From the IMG/VR virus record IMGVR_UViG_3300032163_000120, positions 1 to 20,374 of that record: a DNA stretch of 20,374 bases; one strand, 5' to 3'. Below, one piece after another: positions 8,301 to 14,855 of this stretch. The first letter of the stretch is position 1; each line of letters opens with the position of its first letter. The notes beneath the pieces are model-generated. The model was not told the DNA's origin and did not search any database. It saw only the letters and a list, made by a program, of their open reading frames with translations. A program made the position numbers and the translations under genes. The DNA is from a virus.

Positions 8301-8468
8301 AATCATCACCTCCTTTCTATCTTTAACCATTGCTTGAGCATAATATTCTAAACCCATGTTGGGTACAATCTTTAAACTCCCATGGAGCTTCCACCCCTGG
8401 GACATGGCTTCCTCAATTGCTGCTTCCATGATAGCCATATTTGACCCTTTTATAACTCTGTATCCCAT
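8118..8468 (-). CDS. DUF1737-like small protein with in-frame C-terminal extension
   Basis: The open frame encodes 116 residues from ATG 8468 (GAGGAG eight bases upstream; an in-frame GTG at 8474 is an alternative behind AAGGAGG). The first about 50 residues, 'GYRVIKGSNMAIMEAAIEEA' to 'YYAQAMVK', match the pattern of DUF1737-type small proteins, which normally end right after Q-A-M-x-K. Here the frame continues without a stop through 'DRKEVMIM' into a second, beta-rich 60-residue segment that has its own ribosome binding site. So this is either a real fusion, a pair made by read-through plus internal initiation, or a pair whose first stop was lost. The function of either half is unknown. It is the last gene of the minus-strand block and ends 9 bp from the endolysin stop. 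Confidence 0.6.
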   Translation of the reverse strand: MGYRVIKGSNMAIMEAAIEEAMSQGWKLHGSLKIVPNMGLEYYAQAMVKDRKEVMIMRYSILCIFTPTGRTYTFRDVEMVCDNETVLVFRYTAMSDGKFKTATFPKATLCGWSVLE

Positions 8469-8480
8469 CTCCACTGCTCC

Positions 8481-8648
8481 TCACCTCCTTTCAAATAATC
8501 TATCCAACCGTGCCAATATCTCTTTAACCCTTACCCTCTGGTTCTGGAAATGCACACACCTCCGGGGAATACACTTCACCTTTGCCTCCTTCCCCCCTAT
8601 CTGCCTCTGATGATACCGGCAACGGCCACCCGTACCGTAGACACTCAC
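8481..8648 (-). CDS. Small basic Cys/His protein, function unknown
   Basis: 55 residues from GTG 8648, which overlaps the previous stop as GTGA and has AAGGGG five bases upstream. An ATG at 8675 in the same frame has no ribosome binding site and would overlap the upstream gene by 31 nt, so the GTG is preferred. The chain is strongly basic with three cysteines and two histidines ('GRCRYHQRQ', 'KCIPRRCVHF') and a helical, Arg-rich tail, which could be a small zinc-binding or nucleic-acid-binding protein. No family is recognised. The next gene's ribosome binding site lies over its last codons. Confidence 0.5.
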   Translation of the reverse strand: MSVYGTGGRCRYHQRQIGGKEAKVKCIPRRCVHFQNQRVRVKEILARLDRLFERR

Positions 8649-8863
8649 ACCAGCCCCTTCTGTACACCAAGCCATTCAGGTACTGTGAACGACTCCAGCT
8701 CCATTATCTTTTCATCCAGCTCATCCCCCACGTACCCGGCCAGCTCCTCAATGAGCGACAAGGGTATCCATACATCGTGTGTGCCGTCCGTTACCAGGAT
8801 GGCTGTATTCGTTCTCATCTTGAATGTCCATCCAGTCACCTCTACCATTTTCTTATGCCCCAT
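8645..8863 (-). CDS. Small phage protein of the 'PEWL..KGL' type
   Basis: 72 residues from ATG 8863 with AGGAGG (8876-8871) seven bases upstream. The body reads 'TNTAILVTDGTHDVWIPLSL' and the end 'FTVPEWLGVQKGLV'. This matches a pattern I know from short early proteins of many phages: a strand ending in V-W-I-P-x-S, an acidic helix, then P-E-W-L ... K-G-L. Their function is not established. The frame remains open upstream of this ATG to 9058, but the strong site makes 8863 the likely start. The stop overlaps the next gene by 4 nt (GTGA). Confidence 0.65.
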   Translation of the reverse strand: MGHKKMVEVTGWTFKMRTNTAILVTDGTHDVWIPLSLIEELAGYVGDELDEKIMELESFTVPEWLGVQKGLV

Positions 8864-9030
8864 CACCCCACCTCCTTTCTCGTCTATAAGTATCATCCAC
8901 ATTTTGTGTACTGCTGCCCCCAAAGGGATACTACCACCACCATCACCACCATCCGTGATTAACCACCCTACTCCATCAAGCAAGGGACCACCACCTCTTG
9001 TCCGGTCGGATACTTTACCCCTTCTGCCAT
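8864..9030 (-). other. Small ORF apparently split between two frames
   Basis: Directly after the stop of the 9344 gene, AAAAGG and ATG 9030 open a short frame, 'MAEGVKYPTGQEVVVPCLME', that hits TAG at 8970-8968. In the -1 frame, protein-like sequence continues from about 8983 ('GWLITDGGDGGGSIPLGAAV' and on to 'MWMILIDEKGG') up to the start of the next gene. One extra base in the CCC at about 8985-8987 would join them into a single roughly 55-residue gene. Possible explanations are a sequencing or assembly indel, a decayed gene, or recoding. No classic X-XXY-YYZ slippery heptamer is visible, so recoding is the least supported. The -1 part is also in frame with the 72-residue gene. Confidence 0.35.
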
Positions 9031-9035
9031 CAGTA

Positions 9036-9344
9036 TTACCTTTTCTCCACTCTACCATGGCGGTAGCCCTCTAAAAGTATAGGGAACAGGTCCTCATCCT
9101 TAATACCATCCAAGGCCATTACCTCATATTGATCCTTGTTCCATATCAGTGGCTTTTTATAATATACCTCTGTCCTAAAGTGGATGCTAACCGGCTCTCT
9201 GTCCAGAAGCGTATCGTTTGGTACATCTCTCAGCCAGCCTGGGGGATCAAGAACTCTGCTTCTTATTTCCCATCTACTCTTCTCTACCTCCCACCACTGG
9301 CCATCCCTCTGTCCTTCTATAAACAGCAACACTTGTTTATCCAT
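9036..9344 (-). CDS. Hypothetical acidic/aromatic protein
   Basis: 102 residues from ATG 9344, seven bases after AGGAGG; an ATG at 9347 in the same frame is only four bases away. The chain is rich in Trp and charged residues ('GQRDGQWWEVEKSRWEIRSR', 'YYKKPLIWNKDQYEVMAL') and looks like one compact alpha/beta domain. No membrane segment, cysteine cluster or known motif is seen. It lies 19 bp downstream of the polymerase stop and belongs to the same transcription unit. No function is assigned. Confidence 0.65.
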   Translation of the reverse strand: MDKQVLLFIEGQRDGQWWEVEKSRWEIRSRVLDPPGWLRDVPNDTLLDREPVSIHFRTEVYYKKPLIWNKDQYEVMALDGIKDEDLFPILLEGYRHGRVEKR

Positions 9345-9363
9345 CATCTCTCCTCCTTTCCAA

Positions 9364-11913
9364 CTATACCTTTGACATCTTACCCCACACCGGGCCCATC
9401 TTAGGGTCCACTGGAGTCGGTACTACCAGCTTCACAGCTGTCTCCATTGTACCTTGTATCACTCCTGTTAGCCACTCCACCTCCTTCTCTTTGATCTCTG
9501 CTAATAAATCATCGTGAGTTTGTAGAAGCATCCTCACTGTGTCCTTGGGCAGCTTGAGCAGCACCTCATACCACAGCTTCCTCATCGCTGTCTTGATAAC
9601 ACCTTGAGCACCGGACTGGACGGGCTGGTTAATCGCATACCGCAGACCCTCTTCCACTATCTTCTTACTGGAGCTGTAGACCTCCGGGATAAGTCGCCTG
9701 CGCCCCCACATATCTACCATATACCCCAAGCGGCGAGCCTGGGCACGGTCCTCATCCATCTGAGCAGCAATACCCGGGTAGGAGGCAAGCCAGGAGGTAA
9801 TGAGTGCCTCACAGCTCTCCACGGTCCAGCCCATGGCTCCCCCTACCTCCATCTGGTCTACCAGCCCCTGGGGGCTGATACCATACAGAATACCAAACCC
9901 AATCCTCTTAGCCGGGTAGCGGTGCTTCATACTATCCAGGGCCTCGATGGGTAGGTGAAACATCCTACTGGCGGTCTCACTGTGAATGTCCAGGCCCTTG
10001 CGAAAGATGTTGAGCATGGCTTCATCCATTGCCCTGCACGCCTCTACCCTCATCTCGATCTGTGAATAATCCAGGCTCACCAGGACATAGCCCTCACTGG
10101 CCTCGAATACATTGCGAAGCAGCAGGCCCTCTGGAGTACGGACGGGCATGGCCATAAGGTTGGGGTTCTCAGTAGCAAGACGCCCAGTTATGGTACGGGT
10201 GATCTTGATGGTCGTGTGCACCTTACCGTCTGGCCCCACATACTTGGGTATGGTATCCACAAACACAGACTTGAGGGTGGCATACTTCTTCCACTCCAGG
10301 GCCTCACACACCACCGGGTAGTCAGCTCTCAGTGGCTCCAGTACCTTGACTCCGGTGCTCTGCTTACCACTCTTGCCTACCTTACGCTTACCAGGGATAT
10401 CCTGCTGCACCAGCATTGCCGCCATCTGGTCGCTACTCCTGGGGTTCACCTTGTAGCCCAGGAGCTTCTCCAACTCCCTCTCATGGTGCTCCATCCTCCT
10501 CTCATAGAAGTCTCCCACTTCCCCCAGGGTCTTGAGGTTTACCGTAATCCCATTGTGCATCATGGAGAGGACCATGGGGATTACCCCCATGTCCATATCC
10601 AGTACCCCTTGGAGACCTTCGCCCTGGATGCGGTGCTTAAGGATGGGGTAAATGCGCCGGGTAGCGTCAGCATCACGGCAGGCATAGATCAGAGCAATAC
10701 TCTCCTCCACATCCCGGAGGTCGGCATCGGGCATAGGGCCAAGCTCCTTCTCCACAATCTCGGTACCCTCCATGTCGTACCACCGTTTGTGGAGGTCAAG
10801 TGGCTCCATAGCATGGTCCCTGAGCGCCCGTGCCACCTTCCTCCCTATGTTCTGTGGCTTCTTGACATGGGGACTGCCATCTTCCTTGAACTCCAATATA
10901 TGCTCAGGGTTGGGCCATTGCAGGGCCTCCACAGTCTCCAGATAAGCCTTAGCCTTGGAGTCCCCCCTACTCCCTATCACTGAGCGATAACTCTTCATCT
11001 CCATACCGGCCAGGCGGTAGGCAAGGGGCTTGAGACCCAGGGGCAGGTCTCCCAGGAGGTAGGCCATGACCATGGTGTCAACCACATGGGGAGGGTGGAT
11101 ATCCACTTGGTGGAGTACCTCCAGATCGAACATAGCATTGTGAAGAATGATAAGGAGGTCCGGGTTCTCCAATATCAACTTGGTCCACTTCATCTGTTCC
11201 TTATCCTCACACTTCTCCAACTGGGCAAAGTGCTCCTTACCGCATAGCTGGATGTATAGGGGCTTGCTGTCCCAGGTAGTCTCCGTATCCACTGCAATGG
11301 AGGCATAGTTCTCCCACTCCCGTGACCATACCCCAAACTCCTTTGCGGTCTGGTACCGAGTCATACCCTCGTCCTTACTCCATACCTCATTTCCATTCAA
11401 CCACAACCCCAGCCGCTTGAACCCCTCACTTATCATGGGGAGCATCCGGGTGTTGTGCAGGCCAAGGGCGGGGTGGTGGAGAGGAAATATCCAAGTGTCT
11501 CCCTCAATAGATTGCGGTATCCCCCATACCATATCGAGACTGAGGGGGCGTAACCGCCGTAGAGCTATAGCCCCCAGGGTAACTATCACCTCCGGGTTTA
11601 CCATCTCCAACTCCTGCTCCAGATAGTGACTGCACCTCTTCATCACCTCCGGTTGTGGGTCCTCGTTCTCCGGGGGGTTGCACTTCACCACATTGGTAAT
11701 CCATACCTCCTCTCGGGAGATGTGAATACCGTGGAGCCACCGGTCCAACTCCTTACCCGCTGGGCCAGTGAAGGGGTGGTGAGAGCGGAACGCCTCATCC
11801 ACTCCCGGTGCCTCACCGATGAACATCAAACGTGCCTCGGGATTACCCTTGCCCTCAACATACCCCCTCCGATAGTATGGACATGGGGCACAAATTGCCG
11901 TATCTTGCTTCAT
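9364..11913 (-). CDS. Family-4 uracil-DNA glycosylase fused to DNA polymerase A
   Basis: 849 residues from ATG 11913, chosen over an upstream in-frame TTG because GAGGAGG is just upstream. Residues 1-185 are a family-4 UDG: four likely iron-sulfur ligands (C8, C11, C78, C94), motif 'GEAPGVDEAF', 'HPFTGPAGKEL', 'TNVVKCNPP' and the distal 'HHPALGL'. Next comes a 3'-5' exonuclease with 'AVDTETT' near residue 206, 'HNAMFD', and 'YACRDADAT'. The polymerase domain has motif A 'DYSQIEMR' near 612, motif B 'RYPAKRIGFGILYG' near 670 and motif C 'QTHDDLLAE' near 800. There is no 5'-3' exonuclease. It is the replicative polymerase with built-in proofreading and an attached domain that should bind or remove uracil. 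Phage SPO1 polymerase has the same domain order. Motif C reads His-Asp-Asp where most PolA enzymes have His-Asp-Glu. The 176 bp upstream (11914-12089) hold no convincing gene. Confidence 0.93.
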   Translation of the reverse strand: MKQDTAICAPCPYYRRGYVEGKGNPEARLMFIGEAPGVDEAFRSHHPFTGPAGKELDRWLHGIHISREEVWITNVVKCNPPENEDPQPEVMKRCSHYLEQELEMVNPEVIVTLGAIALRRLRPLSLDMVWGIPQSIEGDTWIFPLHHPALGLHNTRMLPMISEGFKRLGLWLNGNEVWSKDEGMTRYQTAKEFGVWSREWENYASIAVDTETTWDSKPLYIQLCGKEHFAQLEKCEDKEQMKWTKLILENPDLLIILHNAMFDLEVLHQVDIHPPHVVDTMVMAYLLGDLPLGLKPLAYRLAGMEMKSYRSVIGSRGDSKAKAYLETVEALQWPNPEHILEFKEDGSPHVKKPQNIGRKVARALRDHAMEPLDLHKRWYDMEGTEIVEKELGPMPDADLRDVEESIALIYACRDADATRRIYPILKHRIQGEGLQGVLDMDMGVIPMVLSMMHNGITVNLKTLGEVGDFYERRMEHHERELEKLLGYKVNPRSSDQMAAMLVQQDIPGKRKVGKSGKQSTGVKVLEPLRADYPVVCEALEWKKYATLKSVFVDTIPKYVGPDGKVHTTIKITRTITGRLATENPNLMAMPVRTPEGLLLRNVFEASEGYVLVSLDYSQIEMRVEACRAMDEAMLNIFRKGLDIHSETASRMFHLPIEALDSMKHRYPAKRIGFGILYGISPQGLVDQMEVGGAMGWTVESCEALITSWLASYPGIAAQMDEDRAQARRLGYMVDMWGRRRLIPEVYSSSKKIVEEGLRYAINQPVQSGAQGVIKTAMRKLWYEVLLKLPKDTVRMLLQTHDDLLAEIKEKEVEWLTGVIQGTMETAVKLVVPTPVDPKMGPVWGKMSKV

Positions 11914-12089
11914 AATCCTCCTCACTCTCCTTTCCGATCTCAAAATGGGGTTATTTCCACCTGTGAAACCCGCAAATCTGACCTCCTGGCTGCCTTCAAG
12001 AGCAATTTGCTACCTCTGGGGGGTACAATCTACCAGCCCCGGCCCCCAGGGGGTGCCTATCGCCCGTCCTGGAGGCTCCTGCGAGGCCC

Positions 12090-12347
12090 CTAATGCATCA
12101 CCGGACAGGTACTCCTTGCTGCTCCTTCCACTTCTCCACACTTCTCACAATCCCCATTACACCCACCCAACTGGGCTATACGCCGGGCAGCGTCTATTAT
12201 TAGTGCTCCCAGGTGTTTTGGTGGGCCTATCATAGCATTGATGGCCTTCTCCCCATCTGTTATACCCAGGACCAATGACAGTCCCAATACCCTACAGATC
12301 GACTGCAACACCTCCACTACCCCTTTAATTTCCTCTATCCTATCCAT
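12090..12347 (-). CDS. Small helical protein with C-terminal Cys cluster
   Basis: 85 residues. ATG 12347 overlaps the stop of the ERCC4 gene (TAATG), with GGAGGAGGGGG just upstream. The N-terminal two thirds are helical and moderately hydrophobic ('IKGVVEVLQSICRVLGLSLV'), ending in 'DAARRIAQLGG'. The C-terminus carries 'CNGDCEKCGE' and one more Cys, an arrangement (C-x3-C-x2-C ... C) able to bind a metal. No family is recognised. Translational coupling to the nuclease suggests it is needed at the same time, perhaps as a partner in recombination or repair. Confidence 0.65.
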   Translation of the reverse strand: MDRIEEIKGVVEVLQSICRVLGLSLVLGITDGEKAINAMIGPPKHLGALIIDAARRIAQLGGCNGDCEKCGEVEGAARSTCPVMH

Positions 12348-13246
12348 TACCCCCTCCTCCATTGTAAGATGTTCACTACCTTGCGAGCGGTCTCCTTGCC
12401 TATACCCTCAACCTTGCACCACTCCCTCTCATCAGCAAGCACCATATCTATCAGGCAGGCAAAGTGCTTCTCTACCGCCTTACTCCTCTTCCACCCTATC
12501 CCCGGCAGACAGGCTGCCATGTACTGCAACACACTGGGCTTGCGGAACATCAGGGTGTCCACGGGCGGGTACTGAATAGCAATGTGCGATTGGTGCTCAC
12601 TCCAGTCCTTCCCGGTCCACCAGGAGTGGAGTGCCTGTATCTCCTGGACCGTGGCCCGTTTGTCTTCTGTATACCTCAACCTCACCCCCGCCATGTTCTC
12701 CAGGGTGGTGAGGAATTTTCGTATAGCCTCTGCCATAAAGCGGGTAGTACCATTGGCCACATCCTCCCAGGAGGGCCTCCCTGTCTTCCAGTATACCTTG
12801 GTCTGGAGTACCCCTGTCCTGGGGTCTCCCCTCCACCTACCCTCCACCACCAGGTACACCACCTGATACTCCTGTACCAGACCAGGCACCTGGTGGCCGA
12901 CCAGCCTACCGGCTGATAGCTCTCCAGCTATCTCCCTTATCCCCTTTCTCTCTATACCAATATTTAAAGGAAGCCCTCCTGGCCCGTTTCCTACAAAACA
13001 AAAATCACCAAACTGTAATGTTGTCAGCCGGGCTATTCCTTTCGGGAATAAATGGAATAACTCTTTTGAACCTACCCTACTGTCTACGGATATCATCCAA
13101 GCCCCCTTTCTATTAGATGCCTTTACCTCAACAGAGTGAAGACTTTTATACTTTGTTATGGCTTTTTTGTTAATTGCTCTTACCCTATCAGGATTTTTAG
13201 CAGCCCACCTCTTGTTTGCTTCCAATCTTGCAGGTGTTAGACTCAT
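12347..13246 (-). CDS. ERCC4-family nuclease with C-terminal helix-hairpin-helix
   Basis: 299 residues from ATG 13246. The stop of the upstream gene overlaps as ATGA, and the ribosome binding site is the GAG repeat that encodes that gene's poly-Glu tail. Residues 1-45 are basic and helical (EANKRWAAKNPDRVRAINKK). The nuclease core has Asp55 ('SVDSR') and the ERCC4 signature 'GIERKGIREIAGELSAGRL' around residues 97-115 (E99-R100-K101). The end holds two helix-hairpin-helix turns, 'LPGIGWKRSKAVEKHF' and 'VEGIGKETARKVV'. XPF/Mus81-like proteins with this order cut branched DNA at ss/ds junctions. In this phage it would resolve replication or recombination intermediates. It has no helicase domain. 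Confidence 0.85.
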   Translation of the reverse strand: MSLTPARLEANKRWAAKNPDRVRAINKKAITKYKSLHSVEVKASNRKGAWMISVDSRVGSKELFHLFPKGIARLTTLQFGDFCFVGNGPGGLPLNIGIERKGIREIAGELSAGRLVGHQVPGLVQEYQVVYLVVEGRWRGDPRTGVLQTKVYWKTGRPSWEDVANGTTRFMAEAIRKFLTTLENMAGVRLRYTEDKRATVQEIQALHSWWTGKDWSEHQSHIAIQYPPVDTLMFRKPSVLQYMAACLPGIGWKRSKAVEKHFACLIDMVLADEREWCKVEGIGKETARKVVNILQWRRG

Positions 13247-13440
13247 TCCTCCTCCTCCTCCTCCTCCTCCTCCTCGTCCTCTTCCTCTCTTTCCACCTCC
13301 CGCTTGATATCCTCTGCATCCCACCTCGCCTCCTGCTCCCTCTCCTCCTGATATCTCATGCAGTCACAGGCTACCCCGTCATCCGGGGCAAAGCGCACAT
13401 GGCACACGGGACAGTGTGCGGTCACACTAAAGTCACTCAT
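13243..13440 (-). CDS. Small zinc-ribbon-like protein with poly-Glu tail
   Basis: 65 residues from ATG 13440, with AAGGAG about eight bases upstream, inside the end of the HAD gene (ATGA overlap). Four cysteines, C10-x2-C13-x11-C25-x-C27, could hold one zinc ion. From residue 30 the chain is almost entirely charged, and it ends in a run of ten Glu, an acidic disordered tail of the sort that mimics DNA or recruits basic partners. The role is unknown. Translational coupling to the downstream branched-DNA nuclease suggests a regulator or targeting factor for it, which is inference. Confidence 0.7.
   Translation of the reverse strand: MSDFSVTAHCPVCHVRFAPDDGVACDCMRYQEEREQEARWDAEDIKREVEREEEDEEEEEEEEEE
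13248..13275 (-). repeat. (GAG)9 trinucleotide tract, coding and ribosome-binding
   Basis: Nine uninterrupted CCT units on the plus strand (GAG on the minus) encode most of the ten terminal Glu residues of the zinc-binding protein and abut the ATG of the ERCC4 nuclease. The tract therefore serves as a purine-rich ribosome binding site as well as coding sequence. Confidence 0.8.
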
Positions 13441-13766
13441 ATCTCTTTCTCCTTTCTACAACAGGGACGGCCAGTGTTTCGTATGACCCTCACACACCGG
13501 TCATCCCATAGCTCTATCATTGCAAAGTCCTTGACATTGGTGATGGGGCAGGAGCCTATACCATACCGGTCAAGCCATGCCTGTACTGGAGCAACCTGTT
13601 CTGGTACCCCGCACCGGGTCGTGAATATTCTTACCTCCTGTCCTGCCTCCAACCACTTCTTGACCCTGGTGAGCATCGCCGGTATAGGTGGCCCGATATA
13701 ATCTGCACTCACCCACCCATCATAATGCGCCAGGGTCCCGTCCAAATCCACTCCTATCCAACCCAT
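13437..13766 (-). CDS. HAD-superfamily phosphatase, small phage type
   Basis: 109 residues from ATG 13766 behind GGGAGGAG. Motif I is 'GVDLDGTLAHYDGW', with nucleophile Asp7 and Asp9. Motif II is the Thr pair in 'VRIFTTRCG', followed by 'NVKDFAMIELWDDRCV', which should supply the Lys and the acidic metal ligands. The length is close to the minimal HAD core without a cap. Phages carry such enzymes as nucleotide phosphatases or polynucleotide 3'-phosphatases. The substrate cannot be told from sequence. The longer frame upstream of this ATG overlaps the Sak4 gene and is not credible. Confidence 0.8.
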   Translation of the reverse strand: MGWIGVDLDGTLAHYDGWVSADYIGPPIPAMLTRVKKWLEAGQEVRIFTTRCGVPEQVAPVQAWLDRYGIGSCPITNVKDFAMIELWDDRCVRVIRNTGRPCCRKEKEI

Positions 13767-13815
13767 TGCGCTCCTCCCGTTTACTGGTTTTTGAAAAACG
13801 TGGGGCGTCTGACCC

Positions 13816-14535
13816 CTACCCCATGACCGCCATCTTAAGGAACTCCCAATTACACATCTCACCCTCCAGGTCCAACCCGGCCACGGCAGGATTCTGGCGG
13901 CAGTCAAGCACGGTGAGGTGAAAGGGACCATCCATCCCATCCCGCCAGGCAAGTAGATTTATCTGGACTAAATAAGCCGTATCTTTGAAGCCCGCAGGCT
14001 CATCATTCCCCGTCTTGACATCCTTCACATACTCATCCCGCATCTTCTTAATCAACACCAGGTTCTTGTCACTCATGAAAGCCAGGCGGAGCAACTCTCG
14101 GAACTCAGCATTAACTGGGCCATACTTGTACCCGGCATCCTTGGGCAGGGCCAGGGTCCCCAACCGTGCAAATCTTATGAGGTCAAACGCCTCACTCTCC
14201 GTGTCCAGACCGATGGTCTTGATCTCCTTCTGCCCCAGGAAGTAGAGATAGTCGTGGCGAAACTTCTCCCACACCGGCAAGGCAATGGCTGCTGTGCTGG
14301 CCCCTGTCTCAGTCCGGTATTGATAGTCATTGGTGTAAATCTCTTTGATCCTGCAAAACTTCTCTATGACCCCTTCCAGACCCACATCCAGGTTGAAGTG
14401 AGCAATACCCGGCGGAGCTGTGAGTAGGAAGTTTGTCTTGCCCTGCTTCTGCCTCCCACTTATGGTGATGGTCATTCTATCCGGGATGACCAAGTCCTTG
14501 CTATTGACCCAACCTTCCGGTAATTTCATTGCCAT
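13816..14535 (-). CDS. Sak4-like RecA-fold ATPase (single-strand annealing)
   Basis: 239 residues from ATG 14535, with GGGAGGTG seven bases upstream. Walker A is 'GRQKQGKT' (27-34) and the Walker B strand is 'IKTIGLDTES' with Asp111. Between them lies 'TAPPGIAHFNLDVGLEGV', the typical segment of phage Sak4/AAA_24 ATPases ('APPG ... D ... GLE'). Family members promote annealing and recombination, usually working with a phage ssDNA-binding protein. Here the likely partner is the 252-residue gene two positions upstream. The missing RecA N- and C-terminal domains and the length of about 240 fit Sak4 rather than RecA. The substrate and partner are inferred from family and context. Confidence 0.8.
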   Translation of the reverse strand: MAMKLPEGWVNSKDLVIPDRMTITISGRQKQGKTNFLLTAPPGIAHFNLDVGLEGVIEKFCRIKEIYTNDYQYRTETGASTAAIALPVWEKFRHDYLYFLGQKEIKTIGLDTESEAFDLIRFARLGTLALPKDAGYKYGPVNAEFRELLRLAFMSDKNLVLIKKMRDEYVKDVKTGNDEPAGFKDTAYLVQINLLAWRDGMDGPFHLTVLDCRQNPAVAGLDLEGEMCNWEFLKMAVMG

Positions 14536-14539
14536 TATC

Positions 14540-14755
14540 TCACCTCCCTCTCTTTGTCACCTTCGGCCCTATCGGCTCCAGGTCTGATTTATACAGATTG
14601 ATATAGGTTTGGTGCTTGGCCATTTGCATTTCCAGTTTGATAATCCTACCCTGTTGCTTCCACACCACAGGGATTACCACCACCATAGCTGCTATAGCTG
14701 TCCAAAGAAACACCGTAATGGACAGTACCAATATTACCTCTCGGTTGATATTCAT
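14540..14755 (-). CDS. Small single-TM protein, function unknown
   Basis: 71 residues from ATG 14755, five bases after AGGAGG (14766-14761). An upstream in-frame GTG at 14815 lacks comparable support. Residues about 7-30 are one long membrane segment (VILVLSITVFLWTAIAAMVV), followed by a basic coiled helix (QQGRIIKLEMQMAKHQ) and a Lys/Arg-rich end. It is an inner-membrane protein with a cytoplasmic or periplasmic helical tail. Its presence inside the recombination genes is unexpected: it could tether replication to the membrane or be an early host-takeover or exclusion factor. Confidence 0.65.
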   Translation of the reverse strand: MNINREVILVLSITVFLWTAIAAMVVVIPVVWKQQGRIIKLEMQMAKHQTYINLYKSDLEPIGPKVTKRGR

Positions 14756-14855
14756 ATAACCCTCCTTTATTCTGTACCGGGGCGGGAGATCAAGGCCTCT
14801 ACTTATCCCCCACACCCCACTTTAATCGGTAGTACCCGAACCCCGGCACTGTTAC

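Noticed and set aside
12035-12060. C/G-rich palindrome as a terminator
   Set aside because: CCCCC and GGGGG are separated by one base, too short a loop, with no T-run on either strand.
11914-12089. Possible small gene in the gap upstream of the polymerase
   Set aside because: A protein-like minus-strand stretch exists but has no start codon with a ribosome binding site, and it runs over the end of the 85-residue gene.
12464-12916. Long plus-strand open frames opposite the ERCC4, polymerase and helicase genes
   Set aside because: They lie fully antisense to well-supported genes, lack ribosome binding sites and give low-complexity Pro/Leu/His-rich products typical of shadow frames.
13244-13324. 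N-terminal Gly-rich extension of the ERCC4 protein
   Set aside because: It is the GAG repeat and its flank read in another frame; the ATG at 13246 overlaps the upstream stop as ATGA and begins the conserved-looking sequence.
13785-13800. GTTTTT-AAAAAC palindrome between the Sak4 and HAD genes
   Set aside because: Only A/T pairs with a one-base centre; it is too weak for a terminator and has no partner element.
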